This document shows, in pieces, positions 17,110 to 26,057 of a DNA stretch of 64,000 nt (positions are counted from its first letter, which is position 1; every line of letters begins with the position of its first letter). The translations under genes and the position numbers were made by a program. The notes beneath the pieces are model-generated. The model saw nothing but the letters and a program-made list of their open reading frames with translations, searched no databases and was not told where the DNA came from. Origin of the DNA: Palsa-892 sp035295845 (GTDB lineage Bacteria > Pseudomonadota > Alphaproteobacteria > Rhizobiales > Xanthobacteraceae); the NCBI GenBank assembly GCA_035295845.1, contig DATGIF010000012.1, forward strand, positions 1 through 64,000, given 5' to 3'.

Positions 17110-18582
17110 TCAGGCGCGAGCGCGTTCGGCCCGTTTTTCATCGAGCGCAACAGGCCGGTCGGGAATGGTGATGCGAAACGTCGCGCCGAGCGTGCCGTCG
17201 AGAAGCCTGATTTCGCCGCCTTGCGCCTGAATTAATTCGGCCGCAATCGCGAGCCCAAGGCCGGTGCCGCCGCGCCGCGCCGAGGCATGAAACGGCTCGA
17301 AGAGATGCGCGCGCGCCTTTTCCGGAATGCCGGGGCCAGTATCGGCGACCTGCAGGACCACAACGCCACCCTCGCGGCGCCCGATGATACGGATCTGATC
17401 GCGTTTGGGATCGTTCGGCGCGCGCGATTCGAGCGCCTGCTTACTATTGCGCGAGAGATTCAGGAGCGCGCGGAGTAATTGATCGGGGTCGGCATCGACG
17501 ATCAGTCCGCGCTCGACCGAGGGCACCCAACCGATCGGCGAGCCCGGTTCGAGCCCGAGCGTCTCGCGTACATCTTCGAGCAGACGCGCGACATCGACCG
17601 GCCGCCGGTCGGCCGGCGGCTCCTGCGCCCTGCCGTAAGCAAGCGTCTGCTGGCAATAGGCGATCGCGCGATCGAGCGCCGCCATCAGTTTCGGCGCAAG
17701 GCTGCGCACGCCGGGATCGGCGATTCGGGCGAGGCGATCGGACAGGAGTTGTGCCGAGGCCAGCAAGTTTCGCAGATCGTGATTGATCTTCGACACCGCG
17801 AGGCCAAGGGCGGCGAGACGATTCTTCTGCTGCAGCGTTTGCGCGAAGCCCGTTTCCATCACCGCGAGCTCGCGTTCGGCGATGCCGATTTCGTCGTCGC
17901 GTCCAGACGGTAGGACGATGCGCGCCGGATTCTCCGGATCGGCGGCGAAGGCGACCATATGATCGGTGAGCCGGCGCATCGGCCGCACGAACAGCCATAA
18001 CAGGCTCAAATAGACGAGCGTGCCGCTGATCACGGAGATGGCGAGCGAGATGAGGAGAATGGTCTTCGAATATGTCCACATCGCCTCGCGCAACGGCAGC
18101 TCGTCGATGATGATCTCGACGAAATCGCCGCCCATGGGCGCGGGGCCGACGACAAGCAATGTCGCGTTATCGCGGCTGAACATGGTCCGGAAACCGTCCA
18201 CGATCGTGTTCATCATCGGGACGTTGCGCATGTCGATCTGGTGATCGACCTCCGGCGGCATGTCGGAGAAAGCAAGCAAGAGACGCATGTTATCGATCTT
18301 GAGCGCGACGGTCTTGGCACCGACGCTGTCCAGCAGCTTGCGCTTGAGGTCGTCCGGGACCATCCGGTTGGGGGCGGCATAGAGCACGAGGGCCGCGGTG
18401 CGCGCCGCGGCAAGCTTGTCGGAAAGCCACATCAGCCGGTAATTCGCGATGAACGGCACGGCAATCAGAATTTCCGCCATCAACACGAAGAACGTCGTGA
18501 TCAAAAGAAGCTTGCCGGAAAGACCGAGCCTCAGGAGCTTTCTTGGCTGATCGGTTACAATTTCGTTCGATTTCGATGACAT
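17110..18582 (-). CDS. Sensor histidine kinase with HAMP domain (orphan)
   Basis: A 490-residue membrane kinase. Transmembrane helices lie near 22-46 and 172-200 and bound a periplasmic sensor of about 125 residues. A HAMP domain follows (about 178-250), then a dimerisation helix with H268 in KINHDLRNLL, and a catalytic domain with LLNLSRNSKQAL, DTGPGIP and GGTGLGLAIAAEL. The phospho-acceptor box HDLRN differs from the common HELRTP. No response regulator is adjacent. I start at ATG 18582; an in-frame ATG at 18606 is possible. What it senses is unknown. Confidence 0.88.
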   Translation of the reverse strand: MSSKSNEIVTDQPRKLLRLGLSGKLLLITTFFVLMAEILIAVPFIANYRLMWLSDKLAAARTAALVLYAAPNRMVPDDLKRKLLDSVGAKTVALKIDNMRLLLAFSDMPPEVDHQIDMRNVPMMNTIVDGFRTMFSRDNATLLVVGPAPMGGDFVEIIIDELPLREAMWTYSKTILLISLAISVISGTLVYLSLLWLFVRPMRRLTDHMVAFAADPENPARIVLPSGRDDEIGIAERELAVMETGFAQTLQQKNRLAALGLAVSKINHDLRNLLASAQLLSDRLARIADPGVRSLAPKLMAALDRAIAYCQQTLAYGRAQEPPADRRPVDVARLLEDVRETLGLEPGSPIGWVPSVERGLIVDADPDQLLRALLNLSRNSKQALESRAPNDPKRDQIRIIGRREGGVVVLQVADTGPGIPEKARAHLFEPFHASARRGGTGLGLAIAAELIQAQGGEIRLLDGTLGATFRITIPDRPVALDEKRAERARA

Positions 18583-18716
18583 CCGATCAATTCTCGGCGG
18601 GCCCATGGGCCGCAAACATTACGGCGGAACCATGCGCCCGCATGCCAGGATCGTCAAACCATGCAAAGCCAAGCTTTGCGGCGAAGAGATGAAGACAGAA
18701 GCCGCCTCGCTTTGCA

Positions 18717-18745
18717 TTGACGGACGGGGTGTGCGGCCCCTATAA
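18717..18745 (+). promoter_or_regulatory. Predicted sigma70 promoter of rpmH-rnpA
   Basis: TTGACG (18717-18722), a 17-nt spacer and CTATAA (18740-18745) form a near-consensus vegetative promoter. The expected transcript start near 18752 leaves about a 20-nt leader before the rpmH GTG, with GGAG in between. This fits strong, constitutive expression of a ribosomal protein gene. Confidence 0.68.
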
Positions 18746-18771
18746 GCCGCGCGAGTTCCGGAGATCGAAAC

Positions 18772-18906
18772 GTGAAACGCACCTATCAACCGAGCAAGCT
18801 CGTGCGCAAGCGCCGGCACGGATTCCGCGCGCGCATGGCGACGAAGGGCGGCCGCAAGGTCATTTCCGCGCGCCGCGCGCGCGGCCGCAAGCGGCTTTCG
18901 GCCTGA
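18772..18906 (+). CDS. rpmH: Large ribosomal subunit protein bL34
   Basis: A 44-residue, highly basic protein starting MKRTYQPSKLVRKRRHGF, with RMATKGGRKVISARRARGRK after it; this is bL34 over its whole length. The GTG start is fixed by the invariant N-terminus and by GGAG about 9 nt upstream. It lies directly upstream of rnpA, the near-universal bacterial order, and downstream of a strong predicted promoter. Confidence 0.98.
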   Translation: MKRTYQPSKLVRKRRHGFRARMATKGGRKVISARRARGRKRLSA

Positions 18907-18936
18907 AGGCTTTGCGGCCGGAGTTCGAGCGCGATC

Positions 18937-19269
18937 ATGCAGCGCCTCAAGCGCCGCGCGGATTTTCTCGCCGCCCGCGACGGTACGCGCGCGCCGACGG
19001 GCGCCTTTTTGGTGCAGGCGCGTGACCGGCATGATGCCAACGAGCCGCGCCTCGGCTTTACGGTCACGAACAAGACCGGCAACGCGGCTGAGCGCAACCG
19101 CATCCGCCGGCGCTTGCGCGAGGCGGTGAAACAGGTGATGCCTGCCGCCGGAAAGCCGGGATTCGACTATGTGCTGGTCGCGCGGCGCGAAGCGCTGGCG
19201 GCCCCGTTTGCGGCACTGGTCAAGGATTTGCAGCGGGCGCTGAACAAGATTCACGCGCCGAAAGGCTGA
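18937..19269 (+). CDS. rnpA: Ribonuclease P protein component
   Basis: A 110-residue basic protein subunit that helps the RNase P RNA bind pre-tRNA. The RNR motif is present as RNRIRRRLREA (53-63), with LGFTVTNKTGNA just before it and DYVLVARREAL later. It begins 30 bp after rpmH and ends 11 bp before yidC, so rpmH-rnpA-yidC form one transcription unit. Confidence 0.97.
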   Translation: MQRLKRRADFLAARDGTRAPTGAFLVQARDRHDANEPRLGFTVTNKTGNAAERNRIRRRLREAVKQVMPAAGKPGFDYVLVARREALAAPFAALVKDLQRALNKIHAPKG

Positions 19270-19280
19270 CGGAGAAGACG

Positions 19281-21086
19281 ATGGAAGACAATCGCAACAT
19301 CATGATCGCGATGGGCCTGTCGATCCTCGTGTTCATCGGCTGGCAATTCTTCTTCGGCGTTCCGCAAATGGAAAAGCAGCGGGAAGCGCAGAAGCTTCAG
19401 CAGCAGCAACAGACGCAAACCCAGATCACCCAGCCCGCACAAAGCGGACAACCGCTTCCCGGCAGTCCGCAAAGCTCGGCCGGCGTCCAGCCCGGCACCG
19501 TCTCGCGCGAGCAGGCGCTTGCCGCTTCTCCGCGCATTCCGATCGCGACGCCGCGGATCAAGGGTTCGATCGCGCTCAAGGGCGCGCGCATCGACGACGT
19601 TTCACTCGCTGATTACCGCGAGACCGTCGACCCGCTGAGCCCTAACATTCTGTTGCTTTCGCCTTCAGGCAGCCCGCATCCGTTCTATGCCGAGTTCGGC
19701 TGGGTGAACGGCAGCGGCGGCCAGGCCAAGCTTCCGAACGCCGACACGATCTGGACCGCCGCGAGCGGCGCGCCGCTTACGCCCGAACGGCCGCTCGTGC
19801 TCACCTGGGATAACGGCGAAGGGCTTCTCTTCAAACGCACGATCGCCGTCGACGGCGTCTACATGTTCACGATCACCGACGAGGTGGAGAACACCGGCGC
19901 CAATCCCGTGACGCTTCACGACTATGGCCTGATTTCGCGTCACGGCATGCCGCAGGTGCAGGGCTATTACATTTTGCATGAAGGCCCGGTGGGCGTGCTC
20001 GGCGACGGTAAGCTTGTCGATCCCGCCTATAAAGACATCGAGAAGCCGATGGAGCCGATCAAATCGCAGGACGGCTGGCTCGGCATCACCGATAAATACT
20101 GGGCCGCGACGCTCGTCCCCGACCAGGGCATGGGTTTTTCCGGGCGCTTCTCCTCCGACATGGTCGGCACGGTGCGCGCCTATCAGGCCGACTTCCTGCG
20201 CGATGCGACGACGGTCGCCGCCGGCGGCAAGGCGTCGGTGCAAAGCCGGCTGTTCGCAGGCGCCAAGGAAGTGGCGGTCGTCGACGGCTATGAACGCGAC
20301 CTCGGCATCAAGCGTTTCGATCTTCTGATCGACTGGGGCTGGTTCTATTTCATCACCAAGCCGCTGTTCAAAGCGCTCGACTACTTCTCGCACGTGCTCG
20401 GCAATTTCGGGCTGGCGATCCTCCTGGTGACGGTGCTCATCAAGCTCGTCTTCTTCCCGCTTGCCAACAAATCCTACGCCTCGATGGCGAAGATGAAGAA
20501 GGTGCAGCCGCTGATGCAGGCGCTGCGCGACAAATATCCGGACGACAAGGTCAAGCAGCAGCAGGAAATGATGGAGATCTACAAGCGCGAGAAGATCAAT
20601 CCGCTTGCCGGCTGCCTGCCGATCGCGATCCAGATTCCGGTGTTCTTCGCGCTCTACAAGGTCTTATTCGTCACCATCGAGATGCGGCAGGCGCCGTTCT
20701 ATGGCTGGATCAAGGATCTTTCGGCGCCAGATCCGACCAATATCTTCAATCTGTTCGGTTTGATCCCGCTCGATCCGACGGTGCTGCCGGTGATCGGCTC
20801 GTACCTGCATCTCGGCATCTGGCCGGTGGTCATGGGAATCACCATGTGGGCGCAGATGAAGATGAATCCGGCGCCGCCCGATCCCACCCAGAAGATGATC
20901 TTCGATTGGATGCCGATCTTCTTCACCTTCATGCTCGGCAGCTTCGCCGCCGGCCTCGTGATCTACTGGGCGTGGAACAACACACTGTCGGTGCTGCAGC
21001 AGGGCGTGATCATGCGCAAGAACGGCGCCAAAATCGAACTCTTCGATAATCTGAAATCGCTGTTCAGGCGAACACCGGCCGGTTGA
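19281..21086 (+). CDS. yidC: Membrane protein insertase YidC
   Basis: Inner-membrane insertase and Sec-associated chaperone of 601 residues, the long Gram-negative form. One N-terminal helix (about 8-25) is followed by a Gln-rich linker and the large periplasmic beta domain (about 75-340). The conserved insertase core contains five helices from about 370 on, including SYASMAKMKKVQPLMQALR and the INPLAGCLPIAIQIPVFFAL segment; GSFAAGLVIYWAWNN marks the last helices. It follows rnpA and precedes yihA. Confidence 0.97.
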   Translation: MEDNRNIMIAMGLSILVFIGWQFFFGVPQMEKQREAQKLQQQQQTQTQITQPAQSGQPLPGSPQSSAGVQPGTVSREQALAASPRIPIATPRIKGSIALKGARIDDVSLADYRETVDPLSPNILLLSPSGSPHPFYAEFGWVNGSGGQAKLPNADTIWTAASGAPLTPERPLVLTWDNGEGLLFKRTIAVDGVYMFTITDEVENTGANPVTLHDYGLISRHGMPQVQGYYILHEGPVGVLGDGKLVDPAYKDIEKPMEPIKSQDGWLGITDKYWAATLVPDQGMGFSGRFSSDMVGTVRAYQADFLRDATTVAAGGKASVQSRLFAGAKEVAVVDGYERDLGIKRFDLLIDWGWFYFITKPLFKALDYFSHVLGNFGLAILLVTVLIKLVFFPLANKSYASMAKMKKVQPLMQALRDKYPDDKVKQQQEMMEIYKREKINPLAGCLPIAIQIPVFFALYKVLFVTIEMRQAPFYGWIKDLSAPDPTNIFNLFGLIPLDPTVLPVIGSYLHLGIWPVVMGITMWAQMKMNPAPPDPTQKMIFDWMPIFFTFMLGSFAAGLVIYWAWNNTLSVLQQGVIMRKNGAKIELFDNLKSLFRRTPAG

Positions 21087-21123
21087 AGGATCGGACCGTC
21101 AACGAAAGGTGCGAGGAAAGCTC

Positions 21124-21777
21124 GTGCCGGAAACCTTCACGCGGAACGAACTCGAAGCCGGCCGCAGGCTGTTCGCCGACGGATGGCAATTCGTCCGGGG
21201 CGCTGCCTCTGTCGGCTCGCTGCCGCCGCCGGGCGGCATTGAGATCGCCCTCGCCGGGCGGTCGAATGTCGGCAAGTCGAGCCTCTTCAATGCGCTCACC
21301 GGAAGACAGGCGCTTGCGCGCGTTTCCAACACGCCCGGCCGCACGCAGGAAATCAATTTCTTCAAGGGTGCGGGCGAGCTCGTGATCGCGGACCTGCCGG
21401 GCTACGGCTACGCCGAGGCGCCGCATCAGAAGGTCAAGGCATGGACGGCGCTGATCCATGATTATCTCGCCGGGCGGGCTAACCTCGCGCGCGTCTTCGT
21501 GCTCGTCGACAGCCGCCACGGCTTGAAGCCCGCCGACCGCGAGTTTCTCGATCTCCTGGATCGCGCCGCGGTGAGCTACGCGATCGTGCTCACCAAGACC
21601 GATCACCTGAAGCCATCCGAGGAAACCGCGCGCGCCGAGGAAATGGCGGCGGCGATCAACAAGAGGCCGGCGGCGTTTCCGACCGTGTTCCCGACTTCGG
21701 CGAAGGAGACGTCGGGGATCGAAGCCTTGCGCGCGGCGATCGCGCGGCTCATCGCCGAGCGCAAGGAGCGTGGCTGA
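21124..21777 (+). CDS. yihA: Ribosome biogenesis GTP-binding protein YihA/YsxC (EngB)
   Basis: TRAFAC-class GTPase needed for late assembly of the large ribosomal subunit. G motifs are clear: G1 AGRSNVGKSSL, G2 area SNTPGRTQ, G3 DLPGYG, G4 TKTD and G5 TSAKE. The GTG at 21124 is preferred because AGGA lies 6 nt upstream, giving 217 residues; a GTG at 21109 is in frame but has its purine run directly against the codon. Fourth gene of the rpmH-rnpA-yidC-yihA cluster and convergent with the next gene. Confidence 0.95.
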   Translation: MPETFTRNELEAGRRLFADGWQFVRGAASVGSLPPPGGIEIALAGRSNVGKSSLFNALTGRQALARVSNTPGRTQEINFFKGAGELVIADLPGYGYAEAPHQKVKAWTALIHDYLAGRANLARVFVLVDSRHGLKPADREFLDLLDRAAVSYAIVLTKTDHLKPSEETARAEEMAAAINKRPAAFPTVFPTSAKETSGIEALRAAIARLIAERKERG

Positions 21778-21786
21778 ATCGCCTGC

Positions 21787-23451
21787 TCAATCCTCGCTTT
21801 TATCGTCCTCGTCTTCTTCCCGCGGCTTGACGTGATCCTCTTGCGGTTTGCCCGCCGTCGCGGTTGCGGTCGCCGTCGTCGCCGCCTCCGCCGAGCGATA
21901 GAGCTGAAAGCGCGGGCCTTCGGCCACGAGCCGAAGATGAACGGGGTCGGGGTTTTCGGCGCCGGGCTCGGTGAAGAGCACATAGACGTAGTCGAAGTGC
22001 TTCGGCCAGAACTCCCAATAGTGCTCGCCCTCTGACTTGTCGGCGGCGAGCACCAATTGCTCGACCGTCGGCGGCGAGCCGTCCTCGGTGTCGGCATGAT
22101 CGGCATATTCTTCACGCACATGCATGATCTGCTTGCCGGACACGGTGAAGGCGGTGGTGACGAGCGCCGAGCGCTCGATCATGGCGAGGCACGCCGCATG
22201 CACGAGGCCGAAATCGCGCACATCATCACCGCCGGAAGGATCGGCATAGGCGACGAGCACGCTCGCGCCGCGCTCGATCTCGGGCATGGTGCCGTAGACC
22301 GACTCGACGGGGCGCGAGAGCTCGTTCCAGGAAAGCTGCACTTCGGCCACGCGCGCGGCGACAAGCACGAGAAGCATCGCGGCAAAACCCTGCCGCACGA
22401 TCCGGTGCCGCAGCTCAAGGTCGAGGCAGGCGACGAGCATGAACACGAGGCCGATGGGCAGGCGCTGGTCGGCCATGTAGGTCGAGAACAAAACGCGCGG
22501 GAGCGCGAGATAGACGATGCCGCCAACCGCGAGCAGCAGCCATCCCAGCGGATGGAAACGCATGATGCGGTGACGCACCGCCCAGACGAGGGCGAGCACG
22601 GCGATGCCGGCGATGATGAGCGCGACGACATCGTTATAGACGTCGAACACGAAAACGAGGCCGTCGATCTTGCCGGTCGGCTCCCAGCTGTATTCACTCA
22701 CGAGCTCCATGGTGGGGCTCACCATGAGAAGCGGGATCACCGGCAGGAACGGCAGGGTGCTCGCGCAAAAGTCGGCAAGCCGCGGCGCGAGCGGCCTTGC
22801 GCGCTCCGCCCACAGCCGCTGCAACTCGAACGCCAAAATCCCGATTCCGTAAACGCCGACCGCGAAGAGATGACAAAAGAAGAGCGCAAGCACGAACGCC
22901 GTCGCCACGCCGAGGCGGATGTACCAGGCGCGTTCGCGCAGCGCGATCCAGACGGCAAGCGCCCACAGCGCGACGCCGATACCGAACAGATAATTGAGCA
23001 CGCCGACGAGCAGCGCGTTGTTGTAGAGGAGCGGTGTCGCGGCGAGCGGCAGCGCCGACCAGCGGCCGGAAAGCGCGCGGTTCAGCGCGAGCGTGCCCGA
23101 GAGAATCATCACGAAAATCGAGATCAGAAAAAACTGTCCGGCGTGATAGATGCTAAGGACGCGCGCGAGCAGAGGCACGATCGCGTCCATCACGAGATTA
23201 GGAATGATCTGCCACTGAATCTCGTAGAATCTCGCGAGATAAGGATCGGAATCGACCGCGTCGATGACGTGCATGCGCGCCAGGTGATTCACATAGTCGG
23301 AGAGCGGCGGCAGCCGGTGGGTGAGCACGGGGATCGAGATTGCGCCGATCAGCAACGCGAACAGCGCCAGGATATGCAGCAAGCGGAAATCCCCGCGGCC
23401 GCGGGAAGGAGACGTCAAGGGAATGGAAGGCATCATGGCGCGAATCCCCAT
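21787..23451 (-). CDS. Large polytopic membrane protein of unknown function (GT-C-like layout)
   Basis: A 554-residue inner-membrane protein with about ten or more hydrophobic helices between residues 24 and 390. The first periplasmic-type loop contains PPLSDYVNHLARMHVIDA, which recalls the acidic first loop of GT-C glycosyltransferases or mannosyltransferase-like proteins, though I see no decisive catalytic motif. The soluble C-terminal part (about 400-525) is followed by an Ala/Thr repeat and an acidic tail (EEDEDDKSED). It lies between yihA and argB on the opposite strand. Function unknown. Confidence 0.75.
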   Translation of the reverse strand: MGIRAMMPSIPLTSPSRGRGDFRLLHILALFALLIGAISIPVLTHRLPPLSDYVNHLARMHVIDAVDSDPYLARFYEIQWQIIPNLVMDAIVPLLARVLSIYHAGQFFLISIFVMILSGTLALNRALSGRWSALPLAATPLLYNNALLVGVLNYLFGIGVALWALAVWIALRERAWYIRLGVATAFVLALFFCHLFAVGVYGIGILAFELQRLWAERARPLAPRLADFCASTLPFLPVIPLLMVSPTMELVSEYSWEPTGKIDGLVFVFDVYNDVVALIIAGIAVLALVWAVRHRIMRFHPLGWLLLAVGGIVYLALPRVLFSTYMADQRLPIGLVFMLVACLDLELRHRIVRQGFAAMLLVLVAARVAEVQLSWNELSRPVESVYGTMPEIERGASVLVAYADPSGGDDVRDFGLVHAACLAMIERSALVTTAFTVSGKQIMHVREEYADHADTEDGSPPTVEQLVLAADKSEGEHYWEFWPKHFDYVYVLFTEPGAENPDPVHLRLVAEGPRFQLYRSAEAATTATATATAGKPQEDHVKPREEDEDDKSED

Positions 23452-23622
23452 GCGCCGGCCGTACGCCGGCGGTTCAGAAACGATGCTCCCTGACGGGGAT
23501 GGAGCGGAACTTTTGGAGGCCAGGCACCCGGCGTTTGTCGCGCGCGAATCAGCGCAGCCAGATAGTGCCTCGTTTACGGCCTTCTACTTCCTCTTCCGTT
23601 CCCCACGCTTAATCTCTAGAAG

Positions 23623-24558
23623 ATGACGCCTGAACGCCAAATGAACACGAAGCCCTCCGCCATGGCCGACGACATTCCCACCGACGCGCATCTGCAGGCA
23701 CGCATTCTCGTACAGGCGCTACCGCACATGCAGCGCTACGACGACGAAATCGTCGTGGTGAAATATGGCGGTCACGCCATGGGCGACGAATCACTCGCCC
23801 GCGATTTCGCGCGCGACATCGTGCTTCTGGAACAATCGGGCGTGAACCCGGTAGTTGTCCATGGCGGCGGCCCGCAGATCGGCGACATGTTGAAGCGGCT
23901 CGGCATCAAATCCGAATTCTCCGCCGGATTGCGCGTCACCGATTCCGCCACCGTCGAAGTCGTCGAGATGGTGCTCGCGGGCGCGATCAACAAGCAGATC
24001 GTCGGCTTCATCAACGAAGCGGGCGGCCGCGCCGTGGGGCTCTGCGGCAAGGACGGCAACATGGTGCTGGCGAAGAAGCTCACGCGCACCGTTGCCGATC
24101 CAAGCTCCCATATCGAAAGGCACATCGACCTCGGCTTTGTCGGCGAACCGGCGAAGGTCGACACCACCGTGCTCGATCAGATTCTCGGCCGCGAGCTGAT
24201 CCCGGTGCTGGCGCCGGTCGCCGCCGGCATCGAAGGCGGCACCTTCAACGTCAATGCCGACACGTTCGCGGGCGCGATCGCCGGCGCCTTGAAGGCGAAG
24301 CGGCTCATCCTGCTCACCGACGTGCCGGGCGTGCTCGATAAATCGAAGAAACTGATCAAGCAGCTGACGCTTGCCGACGCGCGCAAGCTGATCGCCGACG
24401 GCACGATCTCGGGGGGCATGATTCCGAAGGTCGAAACCTGCATCGAGGCGCTCGACCAGGGCGTCGAGGGCGTCGTCATCCTCGACGGCAAAGTGCCGCA
24501 TGCGGTGCTTCTGGAGCTTCTCACCGACCATGGCGCGGGCACGCTCATCCGGCGGTAA
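23623..24558 (+). CDS. argB: N-acetylglutamate kinase
   Basis: Cytosolic kinase that phosphorylates N-acetylglutamate in arginine synthesis and is usually feedback-inhibited by arginine. VVKYGGHAMGD (about 45-55) and VVHGGGPQIGDML (about 75-87) form the nucleotide and substrate loops; NVNADTFAGAIA and the SGGMIPKVE segment complete the fold. At 311 residues it carries the N-terminal helix seen in hexameric, arginine-sensitive enzymes. The ATG at 23623 is used; an ATG at 23641 is also in frame. The yidC-yihA-argB-dapD order is familiar from Rhizobiales. Confidence 0.95.
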   Translation: MTPERQMNTKPSAMADDIPTDAHLQARILVQALPHMQRYDDEIVVVKYGGHAMGDESLARDFARDIVLLEQSGVNPVVVHGGGPQIGDMLKRLGIKSEFSAGLRVTDSATVEVVEMVLAGAINKQIVGFINEAGGRAVGLCGKDGNMVLAKKLTRTVADPSSHIERHIDLGFVGEPAKVDTTVLDQILGRELIPVLAPVAAGIEGGTFNVNADTFAGAIAGALKAKRLILLTDVPGVLDKSKKLIKQLTLADARKLIADGTISGGMIPKVETCIEALDQGVEGVVILDGKVPHAVLLELLTDHGAGTLIRR

Positions 24559-24669
24559 GCGCATTCGTTTTCTTGCCGCGGCGTTGTTCGCCGCCCACTT
24601 CCGCGAGCCATAGGCGCGGTTGACTTTCGCCGCCTTGATCCTGCAAATCGCGCGGCTTGGGAGGGCGAT

Positions 24670-25512
24670 ATGTCCGCCGAACTCGTCCGCATCATTGACG
24701 AGGCTTTCGAACGCCGCGCCGAAATCGGCCCCAAGACCAGGGGCCCCGTGCGCAAGGCGGTCGATACGGCGCTCGATCTCCTCGACCGCGGCGAAGCGCG
24801 CGTCGCCGAACCGCGCGCCGACGGACACTGGCACGTCAATCAGTGGCTGAAGAAAGCGGTGCTTCTGTCCTTCCGCCTCACCGACATGGGCGCGATCAAA
24901 GGCGGCCCCGGCAATGCCGCGTGGTGGGACAAGGTGCCCTCGAAGTTCGCCGGCTGGAAAGCGGCGCAGTTCAAGAAGGCGGGTTTTCGCGCAGTACCCG
25001 GTGCGATCGTCCGGCGCGGCGCATTCATCGCGCCCGGCGTCGTGTTGATGCCCTCCTTCGTCAATCTCGGCGCCCACGTCGGCGAGAACACCATGGTCGA
25101 CACCTGGGCGACCGTCGGCTCCTGCGCGCAGATCGGCAAGAACGTCCACATCTCGGGCGGCGCCGGCATTGGCGGCGTGTTGGAGCCGTTGCAGGCGGGG
25201 CCGGTGGTGATCGAGGATGGCTGCTTCATCGGCGCGCGCTCGGAAGTGGCCGAGGGCGTGGTCGTGCGCAAGGGCTCGGTCCTGTCGATGGGCGTCTTTA
25301 TCGGCGCCTCCACCAAGATCGTCGAGCGCGCGAGCGGCAAGGTTTTCATGGGCGAGGTGCCGCCCTATTCCGTCGTCGTGCCGGGATCGCTGCTGGCAAC
25401 CCGATCCATCGGCAATGAGCCCGCACCATCGCTCTACTGCGCGGTCATCGTGAAGCGCGTCGACGAAAAGACGCGCGCGAAGACATCGATCAACGAATTG
25501 CTGCGGGATTAG
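24670..25512 (+). CDS. dapD: 2,3,4,5-tetrahydropyridine-2,6-dicarboxylate N-succinyltransferase
   Basis: Trimeric acyltransferase of the lysine/meso-diaminopimelate pathway, transferring succinyl from succinyl-CoA. Its 280 residues comprise an N-terminal helical domain to about 100 and a left-handed beta-helix of hexapeptide repeats (about 105-240), seen in PGVVLMPSFVNLGAHVGENT, VDTWATVGSCAQIGKNVHI and GGVLEPLQAGP. It precedes dapE by only two small genes, placing consecutive parts of the succinylase branch together. Confidence 0.96.
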   Translation: MSAELVRIIDEAFERRAEIGPKTRGPVRKAVDTALDLLDRGEARVAEPRADGHWHVNQWLKKAVLLSFRLTDMGAIKGGPGNAAWWDKVPSKFAGWKAAQFKKAGFRAVPGAIVRRGAFIAPGVVLMPSFVNLGAHVGENTMVDTWATVGSCAQIGKNVHISGGAGIGGVLEPLQAGPVVIEDGCFIGARSEVAEGVVVRKGSVLSMGVFIGASTKIVERASGKVFMGEVPPYSVVVPGSLLATRSIGNEPAPSLYCAVIVKRVDEKTRAKTSINELLRD

Positions 25513-25552
25513 CCGGAACGTGATGTAATTCAATAACGGACAAGGGGGCAGC

Positions 25553-25984
25553 ATGGACTGGAAATATCTCTTCACCAGCTTCGACGGCCGCATCAACCGC
25601 AAGCCTTACTGGATCGGCGCCCTGATCCTCGTGGTTGCGGCGCTCGTGGTGCAGGGGATCGCCTACGGCGTCGGCGGCGAGGCGCTTGCGATCATTCTCA
25701 GCCTCGTATTCCTGTATCCATCCTTCGCGCTCAATGTGAAGCGCGCGCATGACCGCGATATGCCGTCCCTCCTGGTCGCGATCTTCTTCGCGATTCTCAT
25801 CGTCGTCGACGTGATGCAGCTCCTCGGCGTTGGCCAGACCGAAGAAGGACCGACCACGCCTTATCTCTTGGTCACGATCCCGTGGTCCCTCCTCGCGATC
25901 TACATGTTCGTCCAGCTTGGCTGCCTGCGCGGCACCGAGGGCGCCAATCAATACGGCCCCGACCCGCTCGAAGGGCGCGGATGA
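25553..25984 (+). CDS. DUF805 membrane protein (copy 1)
   Basis: A 143-residue integral membrane protein of the DUF805 family. It opens with the family motif KYLFTSFDGRINRKPYWIG (3-21), has about four hydrophobic helices, a central LNVKRAHDRDMP motif, and ends with the diagnostic LGCLRGTEGANQYGPDPL. The family's function is unknown. It lies 40 bp after dapD and is followed by a second, divergent DUF805 gene. Confidence 0.88.
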   Translation: MDWKYLFTSFDGRINRKPYWIGALILVVAALVVQGIAYGVGGEALAIILSLVFLYPSFALNVKRAHDRDMPSLLVAIFFAILIVVDVMQLLGVGQTEEGPTTPYLLVTIPWSLLAIYMFVQLGCLRGTEGANQYGPDPLEGRG

Positions 25985-26057
25985 GCAAACGCGCCGGCGG
26001 AACGAGGCGCAAAGACGGGCCGAGCCATTGCCGCGAGATTAGCGACAGGAGCCGCCT

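Noticed and set aside
22057..23493. A 478-codon open frame on the + strand rich in Arg, Asp, Glu and His
   Set aside because: It is antisense to the polytopic membrane protein gene; its composition is the expected mirror of GC-rich hydrophobic codons and it has no domain or ribosome-binding site.
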